From assembly GCA_946902875.1 (NCBI GenBank), contig OX336358.1, positions 15,121,694-15,185,693 of the forward strand: a stretch of 64,000 nucleotides of DNA, given 5' to 3'. Below are positions 10,752 through 22,568 of this stretch, in pieces (the first letter of the stretch is position 1; every line of letters starts with the position of its first letter). The notes beneath the pieces are model-generated. The model searched no databases. It was given only the letters and a program-made list of their open reading frames with translations, and had not been told where the DNA came from. The position numbers and the translations under genes are program-made. The DNA is from Nematopogon swammerdamellus (Eukaryota > Arthropoda > Insecta > Lepidoptera > Adelidae).

Positions 10752-11138
10752 TCTTTTTTTTTATGGAAACTCACACGGTTGGCTACATCACCTACAACAT
10801 CCGTGATGTCAGGCCATAACACCGCGTGAATAGGTGCCATGTCAGTGCTTCCCTTCGATCGTGCCGGCTACACTGAACTGGCCGGAAAACACAAACTATT
10901 TGCATAGCCGTTTCGACCGACGTTTCATTCAGTGCGGCGGTATCAACCCGGGCGGGTTGAACCCTACCACCGAGTAAGGTAGGAAGAAAAGGGACCTACA
11001 ATTTTACGTGGACTCCGAACCACGGTCAGCCTCCAACGGTCGAGCGGTCACCCATCCAAGAACTGACCACGCCCAGTGATGCTTAACAATTAATAGCAAC
11101 AGTCGACTGTCTGCACCACTAAGCTATCGAGGCTGACA
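10752..11138 (-). mobile_element. SINE-A, full-length
   Basis: All modules present in reverse; the LINE-G copy lies immediately left. Confidence 0.8.
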
Positions 11139-11334
11139 ATTGCTTTATATTGTTTCAAACGAAACCAAGATACAGAGAGGCATACAACAGCGCGAGATTA
11201 TGTGCGTAGGTGTGTGTCTTGGACATGAATTCCTCAATCAGACACAATCGGGGCGAAAGGTCAAGAGGCCCATCCATGCCCACGGGCGTCGGTCGAGTCG
11301 AATTTCTCCTATAGCCCCAAATATGTACGGAGTT

Positions 11335-11636
11335 CCGTGTGTAACCGGTACTTAAAAATAATAGCCCAACCGCATCTCTCCCCGTGCATGTCGTAAAAGG
11401 CTACTAAGGGATAAAATGACCCTTCCCTTGCCCCTTAATAGGTGGTAGGCTCAAATTGTAGCCGACTGGGTTCCTACCACCCGTACTGGATGTAAGATGG
11501 CCGCATAGCGGCCTCCGTAGCAATCCAGGGAAGTCTCCGGTATGGCACCTACTACCTTCTCGATGATATTGGCTGGTTGGAGCATGTGCTTTGGCCCCTT
11601 CGACTCAGCCACCTGTACCGGATTATATAACAACAA
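11335..11636 (+). mobile_element. SINE-H body joined to a 92-base module
   Basis: A diverged GTACCGTGTGG module (11335-11404) precedes the SINE-H core and tail. Confidence 0.65.
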
Positions 11637-11661
11637 AAACATTACCCTCCTTTGCGTCGCG

Positions 11662-11915
11662 CAGTCGGGTAAAAAGGACGAAATGCCGTGTTAAAGGGTG
11701 ACAGGCAAGACACCTCTCACCTCGGCACGGTCCATCCACCGAGTCATGCAGCAGGTAGGTTTTCGTGCCTTACTTTCTGCTCGATAGTTATCTTGTCCTA
11801 ATACTTTGCTAAACGTAGTGGTCGTTGTTGTGCTGTAATTTTCCGGAGTTCTTGCAGCATACTGCACCGATTACTCTGTCTATTCCGATTGTCGGGATAC
11901 AGCGTATGGTATGTA
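11662..11915 (+). repeat. Rep-B copy
   Basis: caccgagtcatgcagcaggt, gagttcttgcagcatactgc, attgtcgggatacagcgtat. Confidence 0.65.
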
Positions 11916-11947
11916 TGGATGTAGGGTCTGATCGACAAATGAGCAAC

Positions 11948-12226
11948 GGCGGGCGCGGTCGGACTTTGGACGAATGGCCATCTGACCGTTAAGGCGTACC
12001 GTGTTTGGACTCCATTAAACTGTAGCTCCCTTACCTCACTAGGTGATATGGTTTGTACTACCGAAGCTATGATGATACTTCATATTATTTTCCATTCAGT
12101 TCACTGTAGCCGTCCGTTGACCGATAGGTGTTGTAGCACTGGCACGGCACCTAGTACACCAAGGTGTGATGGCCTGACATCACGGATACTTTGTTGATGT
12201 AGCCAACCGTGTCAGTTTCCATAAAA
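11948..12226 (+). mobile_element. SINE-A, old copy
   Basis: Begins gggcgcggtcggactttgga (5S-like), then a heavily diverged core and a good tail (gtgtcagtttccataaaa). Confidence 0.6.
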
Positions 12227-12472
12227 TAAAAACACATATTGATGAGAATTGCTATGAAATTATGCTACTTAAAGCAATACAAATTATCATTAGAAAATAC
12301 TGACTACAACAGACAATACAAATTGTCACACAATTAAGGAATTTCAAATGAAATAAATACAATTAATTGCTATGGCATAGATTTCTGGATTCCATTGTCG
12401 CTTATTATTAGTTCCGTACATAGAACCCGTAAATGTTTGCAAGTGGCACGATGACACAAAACATACAAACAA

Positions 12473-12890
12473 AACCGGCCAAGTGCGAGTCGAACTCGCG
12501 CACCGAGGGTTCCGTATCGCCATGTCACGGTCAGCGCCACTCACGCCATCTATGTATGAGTTAAAATGCTTCATAGGTACTCTTTTCGGTAGATGGCGCG
12601 CATACACTTTTTAGTTTCTTGTACCCGGTGATTTTTTTACATTTTCTTATTTTTAACCGACTTCCCAAAAGGAGGAGGTTATCAATTCGACTGTATGTTT
12701 TTTTTTAAATATTATTTGCTGTTATATCGCCCATAATAACACATTCTGTGAAAATTTCAACGGGCTACCTATTACGGTTCTAGAGATACAGCCCTCGGAC
12801 AGACAGACGGACAGACAGACATACATACAGACGGACAGACGGCGTAGGCTTACTAATAGGGTCCCGCACGACGGATACGAAACCCTAAAA
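12473..12890 (-). repeat. Rep-D, near full-length
   Basis: aaccggccaagtgcgagtcg to gcgtaggcttactaataggg. Confidence 0.7.
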
Positions 12891-13232
12891 TATTTTTGAA
12901 CCGAACTTTGTGGACAGGGTTCCGTACCATTCCGTTTTCTGTGAGAATTTAAATACTTAGGATGTTCGTTTTAGTTTTTCTTGTAAACTACGAGCATAAG
13001 AGCGGCCCTACAATTTTTTTTTTTTTTTATTTTAGACTCTAGTTTCCGAGTTAAGGGGGAATGGTCCACTTTTGTATATTTTTTTAATACCTTTTAAACT
13101 TTGAATTTTTTTATTCCATAAAATTATATTCCCTTTTTACATGCACTTGAAAAAAAAAACAATTCTTAACTTTCGAATTTTTTCCCCAAAATCGAAAGTC
13201 GTTCGTTTACGCTTTACGTCCGTGATTAGTTC

Positions 13233-13420
13233 ATCAAATGCGAGTCTTGCAGCAGGTAGGTCTTCGTGCTTTACTAGCTGCTTGATAGCTTGTGAAAATA
13301 TTTTGCGAAGCGTGGTGATCGGTGTTGCGCTGGAATTTATCACAGTCAATGCAGCACAACACTGATCACTCTGTTTACCCCAATTTTGTATATACGGCGT
13401 GCGGTATGTATGTATGAGTG
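13233..13420 (+). repeat. Rep-B copy, diverged
   Basis: cttgcagcaggtaggtcttc, gcgaagcgtggtgatcggtg, tail gtatgtatgtatgag. Confidence 0.6.
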
Positions 13421-13446
13421 TAATTTTTCAATATTTTTTTTTATTG

Positions 13447-13765
13447 CTTCCGAACTGGATGGCTCTGGCAGAGGTCGAAGCCTCAGGCGCAGCCAATTTC
13501 ACCCCCTAAGATGTGCCAGTCCGGCTTGGAGGTGGACTAATGTCGCTGGGGAAAGGCTATTAACCCGCGATATGAACATCAGTGGATTGTAGGAGTGGGG
13601 AAAGATATTCCCGCTCCACACCTTTGCAGTGCAGCACAAGAGCGATTTAGAGAATCGTGCAGTTCGAAGAAGTCTTCTGTCGACTACAAAGGGGTGTTCC
13701 GCGAGAGTATGGCGGGCTTGACGAAGACGAACAGGAGGAGGAGTGATAAGGGAAGGAAGTTCCCA
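13447..13765 (-). mobile_element. LINE-N: second CR1-group LINE, C-terminal fragment
   Basis: Minus-strand reading gives PPPVRLRQARHTLAEHPFVVD, RTARFSKSLL and FPHSYNP, the same C-terminal fold as LINE-C but a clearly different subfamily. Small deletions break the frame. Confidence 0.7.
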
Positions 13766-14026
13766 AAATAAAATTTCAAATAAAAAATTATAACTGTCGC
13801 TTAAATGCACTTCTAGTCTACACCCGTTGTTCTGTGGCCTCCTGCAATCAATAGGTATTGTAATCTGATTGACTATTGTTATATTTACTTTATCGCATAA
13901 AATTGTCTCTGGCGGCCCGCTGCGCTCGTAAATCACATCGAACCTCAGAGGAATAATTGCCTATAGAGCGCGCGTTTGCTGCATGGTTCTACGCTCGTTC
14001 ATACTGCGAAGTGTAGGGAGATGTTC

Positions 14027-14183
14027 GCTTTTTTAGGTTTCCGTATCCCGTACAGAACCACCATGAATTTTTTACTTCTTCTTATTTTTATTATTTGTTG
14101 TTATATCGGCCATAATAACACATATTCTGTGAAAATTTCAACGGGCTACCTATTACGGTTCAAGAGATACAGCCCTCGGACAG

Positions 14184-14217
<34 letters not shown>

Positions 14218-14270
14218 AGACGGCGTAGGCTTAGTAATAGGGTCCCGTACCGGATACGGAACCTTAAAAA
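14027..14270 (-). repeat. Rep-D, partial
   Basis: Keeps the cataataacacatattctgt, GACA/GACG repeat and terminal hairpin; lacks the tRNA-like end. Confidence 0.65.
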
Positions 14271-14668
14271 TTACGATCATTAACTTCACTTTCGCAGTAC
14301 AAAAACGCATAACATGAAATTAAAACAGATTAGCTTTATTCAACAAATAGCCACCGCCTAATAATAACCAAGTAATTTTTTATTCGTAAATTCATTCCGT
14401 CATTAGACATGCATCACACATTAAAAGTATTTGTATATTTATATTTTGTTATGATGATTAAATGAAAAATCCTTTTGAAGTATTGATCCTATTATACATT
14501 ACATTAGTACATAACTTTCTACATACTAAATACATTACTACAATAACTTCCATTATTAAAAAACTTGTTAAGTGAGAATAATTATTTAGCCAGTGTACCG
14601 CGAAAAAAATCTTGTAGAGACTTTTTCAAATCTTTTGGTATATTAAACTGTGTGCTTTCTATATATGA

Positions 14669-14906
14669 CAAGCTGTGCCCGCGGCTCCGCCCGCTCTCAT
14701 ATTTCATTTCACTGCTAACCTCATAAGCCATTTAGCGTGATAGTAAGTAGCCTATAGTTGATGGAAAGAATCAAGCTATCCGTAGAATTTTGTTTTATTA
14801 AAATCGGTTCAGTGGTTCTCGAGTTATAAGCGGACAGACAGACATACACTCAGACATTCAGACACTCAGACAGAAAGCAGACGTTGGATTTTATTATAGG
14901 TAAGGA
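14669..14906 (-). mobile_element. Helitron-1, near complete
   Basis: 5' TCCTTACCTATAATAAAATC, 3' hairpin and CTTG|T. Contains a short GTCT-type repeat. Confidence 0.65.
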
Positions 14907-15249
14907 AGGAAGTAGCTGTGGTATATGTACCCAAGAACATTAATTCTTTTGAGTTTAATGGCGCAAGTCACAATTTATAACATACGTAACTCAGAGCGTT
15001 TAAAAACTTTTGCGCATAAATCGGCGATGGCTGAAAAAGACCCTGACGTGATTGCACCGAAATTATATGAAAATGTTTACGATAAAATTAAATCTATAAA
15101 TTATTGGGACAATGTGTTCCAGAGTCACGTGAATATATTTCTTAGACAATGCATTTTATGACTTAAGTGATTTTTTTTCACTTAACATATAAAATAAAAG
15201 TAAGAAACGTGAAGGGAATTCGACAAGAAACATTTTTTAAACTTTTTTT

Positions 15250-15300
15250 GGTGCGGTAACCTCGATGCTTGAATCTGACTCGCGCTTAGCCGGTTTTTTT
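15250..15300 (+). repeat. Rep-D terminal fragment
   Basis: gatgcttgaatctgactcgc, gcttagccgg and T-run only. Confidence 0.5.
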
Positions 15301-15929
15301 TTGCTACGGATATCTCAAATATATAAATATAACGCTAAAATAATTTAAAAAAAGTGCATAAAGGTGGAATTTCGGTCCTTATTTTTTTATTCTGTTAAAA
15401 TATACATGCTTCATCTCGCATAAAGCAATTCATCCCCATATAATTATAATTCATTGCCACTGTCAAAAACAAGCAATTTCATTGTTGGTTTGTGTAAACT
15501 AGACCACTTTACTAATATGACGAGGTGGAAAAGGTCGGTCGGTACACACGTAGCTCACTGTGTCTATGGCTGCCAGAACTTGATTCTAATTACCTTTCGA
15601 GCCATCGCGACGATAAAAGTACCATGATGTCTTTCTTCTCTACCGAAAATGGCATTTATTGATGTTTTGAACCCCGACGAAAAAATACGTGTGTTATATT
15701 ATATAAGTTTAACGTGTGTATGTACGGGTGTGTCTGTCTGTGGCATCGTAGCTCCCAAACGGATGGACCGATTTGGATGCAGTTTTTTTATTGGAAAACT
15801 GGTTTAATCAATATGGTTGTTACAGCTAGGTTTGTTATCAAATTATCAAGTAATCAAAAATTCATAATCTTAAAAAGTGGACTTAAAAAAGCTTGCAATA
15901 AAAGTTCAATTACAAATTTAAAAACCCCC

Positions 15930-16102
15930 GACCCTTAAAACGTCAAAAATTCTTTTTTTAGTTTACTTAAGGAGTCCGGGGACCACTAAGTAAATAAAAT
16001 ATTAAAGAACTCAGAGCTGTACGGGAATTTACTTAGTGCTTCCCCGAGTCCCCGACTCCTTTAAGCAAGTAAACGGAAATTATTTATGACTTTTTAAGGG
16101 TC
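15930..16102. repeat. Hairpin element, about 70-base arms
   Basis: Left arm 15930-15995, right arm 16027-16102, termini GACCCTTAAAA and TTTTTAAGGGTC; several mismatches. Could be a MITE. Confidence 0.65.
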
Positions 16103-16164
16103 TTGTCTTCTTTTACAAGATGCACGGGAAGAGATGCGGTGGGGATATCAAGTACCGGGCCACA

Positions 16165-16534
16165 CTCTTTATTTTTTATGGGAACTGACACGGTTAGCTA
16201 CATCTCGCCTACATCATCCGTGATGTCAGCCCATAAAATCTTGGCGAACCAAGCGCCCCCGTGCCAAGCTTCCCTTTAGTCGTGCCGGCTACACTGAACT
16301 GGACGGAAAACACCAACGACATTTAATTAAGTGCGGTGGTACCAACCCGGGCAGGTTAAACCCTACCACTATAAGGTAAGAAGGGAAGGGACCTAAAGTT
16401 TTACGTGTAATCCGAACCACGGTCAGCCTGCAACGGTCGGACGGTCACCCATTCAAGTACTGACCGCACGCTTAGTTGTGCTTATGATCACGAAAGACAG
16501 TCGACCATCGCACCACTTAGCTACCGAGGCTGAC
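16165..16534 (-). mobile_element. SINE-A, full-length
   Basis: Tail, core, T-arm, 5S-like segment and tRNA-like head in reverse. A fragment of the 92-base module abuts it at about 16108-16155, on the tail side. Confidence 0.76.
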
Positions 16535-16638
16535 AAATGCAGTAGTTATAATTATCCTTTTTTTTTCATTGTGTATGTATATTATGTATTGTTTATTATT
16601 TACTTAGCATCTATTGGCAGTACACTGCACTCAGATTT

Positions 16639-16985
16639 TTTTTTTATGGAAACTGACACGTTTGGCTACATCACCTACAACGTCCGTGATGTCAGCCCAT
16701 AACACCGGGTGAACTAGGTGCCATGTCAGTGCTTCCCCCTTTGATCGTGCCGGCTACACTGAACTGGTCGGAAAACACAAACTATTTACATAGCCGTTTG
16801 GACCGACGTTTCATTCAGTGCGGTGGTACCAACCCGGGCGGGTTAAACCCTACCACCAAGTAAGATTAGGAGGGAAGGGACCTTGCAGTTTTACGAGGAA
16901 TCCGAACCTCGGTCAGCCTCCAACGGTCAGTGGTCACCCATCCAAGTACTGACCGCACCCAGCGTTGCTTAACATTCAATAGCGA
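16639..16985 (-). mobile_element. SINE-A, tRNA-like head missing
   Basis: Ends at the 5S-like box (cagcgttgcttaac reversed). Confidence 0.76.
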
Positions 16986-17379
16986 CAATTTTTACATATT
17001 ATTTATTTTACAATAGCGAGATTTGTCATATTTACATTGTAACATTCCGCCAGTTCGATTATCACAGCGAAGAAGAACTGACAAGAAACTTCACTGGAAA
17101 TTTTTTCAATGTGCACTTAGTCTACTTTACAAAAATGTTTGCCACTGCCTAGACACGCATGTGCTGATTTGTGACAGATGCAGCAATTCATGACAAAGTG
17201 AAAACATTTTTACTCTGAAATTGTATGAAGTTATATACTCACCACACTGCCACATGAAGCAGGCCAGTCTCCACAAACAGCGCCCGTTCACGAGCACCAC
17301 ACCGGGGCCAGCCATCGCCTCCCTCAACCATGTTATAGGGTGGGAAACGACCCGGACCATATCAATTTCATATCAATTT

Positions 17380-17857
17380 GTACCGTGTGGGGTCGGTACT
17401 TAAAAAGAATAGCCCCACTGCATCTCTCCCCGTCGCATGTCGTAAAAGTCGACTAAGGGATAAGAAAATTCGTCAGCCTCGGTAGCTCAGTGGCGCGGTT
17501 GGTTAGTCAACTGTTATTAAGCAACGCTGAGCGCGGTCAGTGTTTGGATGGGTGACCGCTCGACCGTTGGAGGCTGACCGTGGTTCGGATTCCACGTTAA
17601 ACTGTAGGTCCCTTCCCTTCTTACCTTACTAGGTGGTAGGGTTTATCCCGGCCGGGTTGGTACCAACGCACTGAACGAAACGTCGGTCAAAACGGCTAAG
17701 TAAATAGTTCGTGTTTTCCGTCCAGTTTAGTGTAGCCGACATGAAATGAAGGGAAGCACTGACATGGCACCTAGTTCACCCTGTGTTATGGGCTGACATC
17801 ACGGATGTTGTGGGTAGGTGATGTAGCCAATCGTGTCAGGTTCCATAAAAAAAAAAT
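17380..17857 (+). mobile_element. Composite SINE: 92-base module plus full SINE-A
   Basis: GTACCGTGTGG module to about 17470, then tRNA-like head, 5S-like segment, T-arm, core and A-tail. ATCAAT occurs on both flanks. Almost identical to the 33473 copy. Confidence 0.85.
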
Positions 17858-18195
17858 CAATATAGTAATTGAAAGTTTTAAAATAATCGTGTCTTTACAC
17901 GTTAAACTATCTACCTAATTGCGTTCATTTTCATGCAAATTGTTAATTTCTCGACCAGCCGGATCTCTCCTAACAAAATTATTACTTTTCTTTTTCGTCG
18001 GCACTTAATTGTGCGTTGCTAAGCCTCTTAAGAGACCAATTTCGTTCGACTGTGAGGTTTTTATGGGTGAAAGTGTTGATGAGCGTAATTCGTGAGTCCC
18101 CCTGAAATGATAGTAAAGGGCTTTATTTCTCATTTTATTAACTTTATTGTAATTTTATTGTAATGCAAATTTTAATTTTAATTTTTTATTTTTCG

Positions 18196-18535
18196 GTGTT
18201 GTGCTATAATTTACCAGAGTTCTTGCAGCACAACACCGATTACTCTGCTTACCCCGAATGTCGGGATTCAGCGTGTGTGATATGTATGCATGAAAATTAT
18301 ATGTAATTTTATTTTACGTGTGGTAACCGTAATCGGTGTTGTGCTGCAAGAACTCAGCTAAAATATAGCGCACACCGACCACCACGCTTAGGCTAAGTGA
18401 CTCGGTGGAAGCACTTTGCCAAGGTGGGAGGAGGCCAGACTGTCGCCCTTTAGCACGGCATCTTGTCGTTATGCCTTAGTCGCCTTTTACGGCTTGCACG
18501 GGGAGAGATGCAGTGGGGCTTTTCTTTTTAAGTAC
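18196..18535. repeat. Two Rep-B copies tail to tail
   Basis: Plus copy 18196-18290 (3' part) and minus copy 18328-18535 that includes the 92-base module. Confidence 0.7.
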
Positions 18536-18621
18536 CGTTTGTGTGGGACAAACGGTATTTTCTGATAACATCCTAATAAATAAAGCTATATTTCTACGGC
18601 CGTGTAACGGAAGTAAATTTT

Positions 18622-18900
18622 TTTAAAGTAATCCAACATGGGTGCAGTTACAGTCGACAAAGCCAAAAACCCCTCTCCTCGCGAAAACACGCTCAGTGAG
18701 ACGCCATGCCAGTAGATTTGCGGTCTGTTGCTAGGCTGTCTAGGGAGCCCGTTGATACGACCCTTGAAGACACCCAGGTTAAAGGATTCGGGAAACACCC
18801 TGGCCGGGAGACAGTTCCACACCCTAGCGATGCGACAAATAAATGATTTTGAAAACCGATGGGTTCTCAAAAGCCCAATGTCAACAACAAAAGGGTGCTC
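18622..18900 (-). mobile_element. LINE-C 3' fragment
   Basis: Carries HPFVVDIGLLRT and FICRIARVWNCLPARVFPE plus the 3' UTR. The flanks (18568-18621 and 18901-19010) match an uninterrupted sequence at 29993-30160, which acts as a pre-insertion site. Confidence 0.75.
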
Positions 18901-19009
18901 ATGAATATCCTTATAACTCGAGAACCACTTCATAGATTTACTTAAGGTTTTCACTGTTACATTTCGTCACTCCTCCAGATGGTTTTAGGCTATAAATCTA
19001 AGCTTTCTG

Positions 19010-21148
19010 CTGCAGTATGAGCTTTGAGTAAGAGATAGTTAATAATAATTGCCTTGCCATTTTGTGCTGTACCTAGTAGTAAGTATATTCGTTAACTTCC
19101 AAAATTATAATCATGTTTTTTTTTTTTTTTTCAAAAACTAACTTACATTTTTCGCCCTAGCTAACTCCTTAACCACTATTTCAGGTCAACCTTATACTTG
19201 TTCCTGCTTACTTAAATAGAACGCATTGGTCTATCAAACCAATAAATTCAATTAGAGATTCAAAATAATTGATATTCTCACTTGAAACTGGAATCTAAGA
19301 GCTACTCGTAGGTCGCGAGGAGGCGAGGAGACGTCGTGAGCTAACCAGTTACTACATAGACGTACTAACTACTATGTAGACAGCGCCTGCGCCTCCGCCG
19401 CACGTGCCTGCCGTGCGTCGCGTCGTCGCTCGCGCAGTGAAAACTGACCCGCGCAACCCGACGAGGCATTGACATACCCTAGACTAGACACAGCGCACAT
19501 TTTAAGTAATAGCTTGTTTACCGCTAGTAACCATAATTAATTAACGCATTCCCTGTTCACCAAAGAAGCCTAAAATTGCATTATCATGTTCAACTGACAT
19601 GTTATCTATCATAAATCCAAGAATGATAACCTATTCTTTATCAAATCGATCGTTTATCAAATATTGTAATTATATAAAAATATTGGGGGTGAAAGGGTGG
19701 CGCGACCCACCCATGGGTCCCAGACTCGGAACACATTGGGTCGGACCTATCTTACAGTATAACCAAAAAAAAAAATTTTTTTTTATTTTTGTTTGTTTCA
19801 TACCTTTTTGGGAAGACCAAATAAAACCCTAAATTAATTCGGAGCTGCGAATTTTGTAGAGTTTAATACAATATTTTGGTGTATTGTTCAAGCAAAATTT
19901 AATATTTGAAAAATTTGAATAATACCGTCATGCTAAATAATATAAGGCATTTTTGGTTATTTTCCTAAACCAAAGTAATGCTTGTGTAAGATTTCCGCTT
20001 TATTCACTTCACTACTTTGTAGTAACGTGGATAAAACGTCAAAATTTGGTGTCACTGTACGATTTTTTTTTTTGCATTCATATTCACACCAATTCGATAA
20101 TTTAAAACAATTAAGTCCAAGTTTGAGTTCTCAATTTAATGCTATGACTTTTTAAGGTAATTAATGCATTTTTAAATTCTTGTAACTAAATTTGCCTTCG
20201 AAAGTTTGAACAAAATCATCGATATTATGTAGGTACAGAATTACACTACGTACCTATAACAGCTAAGGGTCTTAAAAAAAATCTACTGTAAAATAGGTCT
20301 ATGGCACAGCTACAGCCACTGGCTACGTAGCTAGAACCGAACTGTTTCTGAGTAACCTTGATACTGAGCGCAGAAACTGAACTGGTTTCACCTCACTCTG
20401 ACTCTGGAGAGAATGTACTGTCAGCATATTAAGTAGAAATACATTTATAGAACTTTAAAATTCCCGCGCCGGCTCGTCTTGCGTGTCGTACTTTTTAGCC
20501 CCGAAACTCATAATAATATTTCATTTTTATTTTATTTTATTTTTTAGTGTTATATGAACGGTTTACGCTTATGGAAAAGATAAGATAGATAAGATAAGCG
20601 TCAATAAGATAAGATAAAAAAATAAATTTTGTATATTTTGTGATATTGTTTTAGAAATAATGATGACCCGTTTTTTTGTACACATAATCACATAATTTAT
20701 TTTAAATTATTTGAACCCGCTCACTGGTTAAATGTCTTCTCTATCCGTTTGAATTCATTGATTCTTTTTGAATTCAATTGAATTGAATCCACGTATAAAA
20801 AATAGGTACCTATGCATTTTTTATTTTTTATTGATTGGCAACCAATTGATATTGGCAGCTTATGAATAGAGATCTTTGTTATAATGAAGATTGGTTCCGG
20901 CTGCCAATCTCACACACCTTATTAGGAAGCTACGTGGTTGAATTTGGCTCCAAATTTGACACAATGAAAACGTTTCATTTTGAACAAAGAAATTTTTTTG
21001 GTTTATTTGACCTACTTTGGACAAAACTAATAAGTTTGCAACAAACCACAAACATATTATGTGGGATTATGGGCTTGTTATTAGAACATTAAGCATTTTT
21101 AAATTCATATTAAAAAAATATATATAGAATTCTCGAAGAGCTTGGTAA
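19010..21148. other. Mostly unique intergenic DNA
   Basis: Apart from the CpG patch, AT-rich with a (gataa)n run near 20580-20620. No coding signal that I trust. Confidence 0.45.
19305..19480. promoter_or_regulatory. CpG-rich unique patch
   Basis: Dense CpG (gtgcgtcgcgtcgtcgctcg) in AT-rich non-repeat DNA. Could be an upstream promoter or 5' exon; no ORF and no clear TATA. Confidence 0.3.
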
Positions 21149-21421
21149 TTTTTTTTTTATGGAAACTGACTCGTTTGGCTACATCACCTACATACAATAT
21201 CCGTGAAGTCAGCCCATAACACCGGGTGAACTACGTGGCATGTCAGTGCTTCCCTTCATTTAATGTCGGCCACACTGAACTGGACGGAAAACACGAAATG
21301 TTTACATAGCCGTTTCGACCGACGTTTCGTTCAGTGCGGTGGTACCAACGCGGCCGGGATAAACCCTACCACCTAGTAAAGTAAGAAGGGAAGGGACCTA
21401 CAGTGTCCAACGGTCGAGCGG
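21149..21421 (-). mobile_element. SINE-A, head truncated
   Basis: Tail and core present, ending at ccaacggtcgagcgg. Confidence 0.75.
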
Positions 21422-21527
21422 TTTATCTGAACCATAAACTAACTCGTGTTAGTGAAAGAAATGCAATTTTATAATTCAGAAAGACAAAGAAATATATATT
21501 ATTTATATAATATATTGTTTTATTGAA

Positions 21528-21705
21528 AGCGCGACATATAGCGTCACCATAAGGTGTCTAACGACGCCCATGGAAATTCGGTCGTACGCGAGGGTTGCGA
21601 ATGCCATGCCGGCCTGACAGTTGCCCATTCACGCCCCTCTTGAAGGACCCTATACTGTACTTGGGGGGAAATATATGAGCAGGGAGAGGTTACCGGTTCT
21701 GTGAA
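21528..21705 (-). mobile_element. LINE-I 3' end
   Basis: Reverse of the family tail: ttttattgaaagcgcgacat, ggtgtctaacgacgcccatg, then the tacttggggggaaat segment. Confidence 0.6.
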
Positions 21706-21876
21706 GGAAAGATCTGCAGAATCGATTGGTACGCATCCGCGGTAAGTCCTTCGTGTAAGGATGCAATATCATCTAGGGATTTTAATGTTTGGAAAAAATT
21801 GCATCTTTCGTTAACCAGAAAGTATACAATAACTGTTATACTATCTATGCTCTAATGAAAGTTATTTTATTTTTTA

Positions 21877-22568
21877 CTAGCTTTTGCCTGCAGCTTCGCT
21901 CGCGTGAAATTCGTATTTATAAAGAAGAAAGTAAGTAAGCCCGCTACTGTACCTTTATTTCGGCGCGCGGAACAATTCGGTTTGTATGAGAGCCAGAACA
22001 TATTAGCGTAAACGGAACTGAATTTAGTTTAGCCTATCCTGTGTCCCACATAGTTAAATGTGCTTGTGCAAAGTTACATCGAATTCGGATGATCGGTTTA
22101 AGAGTTATGGAGGCACATGTATACATACATACATACAGAAAAGATTTCTAAAAATCGTCAATTTAGTTTTAGTATCATACATTTTTTTTTTTTTGAGGGT
22201 ATTGTACTTTATTTAATCAAGTAATTAAGTAATCAAAACAATTAATAAAGATCTAAAACTAATAACTAAAACTAACCTAAAGCATAACTTACCTATCTAA
22301 CAAAAGAAAAATTAACAAGAACCTATAAATAAAAAATTTCTTCTAGTTCAGCCGAGGCAGCCATAGTCCCTAGGACGCTTATAGCGTTCCCTCTTTGAAT
22401 TTCTAGGCTTATGCGGCGTATGAAGTAAGCCTTGGCACGCACGTCACCGGACTTATCCACTAGCAATTTCCCGATGGTTTCAGCATAGAATCCACAAAAG
22501 CAATATCTCATAAAACAAAGTAACTTACTCCATGACCATCCCTTACATATTTATTATTAGTATATTGA
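21877..22568 (-). mobile_element. Helitron-2 with nested LINE-R
   Basis: Starts A|TCAATATA (22568) and ends in a hairpin (gcgagcgaagctgcaggc) and CTAG|T at 21877. Interrupted at 22186-22487. Confidence 0.68.
22186..22487 (-). mobile_element. LINE-R 3' fragment inserted in a Helitron
   Basis: Starts at a T-run (A-tail on the minus strand). Reads ETIGKLLVDKSGDVRAK, FIRRISLEIQRGNAISVLGTM. The uninterrupted Helitron at 35.66-36.03 kb is the empty site. Confidence 0.75.

Noticed and set aside
10502..10806. Plus-strand ORFs across 10.5-10.8 kb
   Set aside because: Antisense to the minus-strand LINE-G copy, then run into SINE-A.
14925..15161. 78-codon ORF as a gene
   Set aside because: No recognisable domain, no splice or promoter context, next to a Helitron end; left unassigned.
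17530..17580. 5S rRNA gene fragment
   Set aside because: Only the internal control region is present, always inside SINE-A, at many sites; not a 5S gene.
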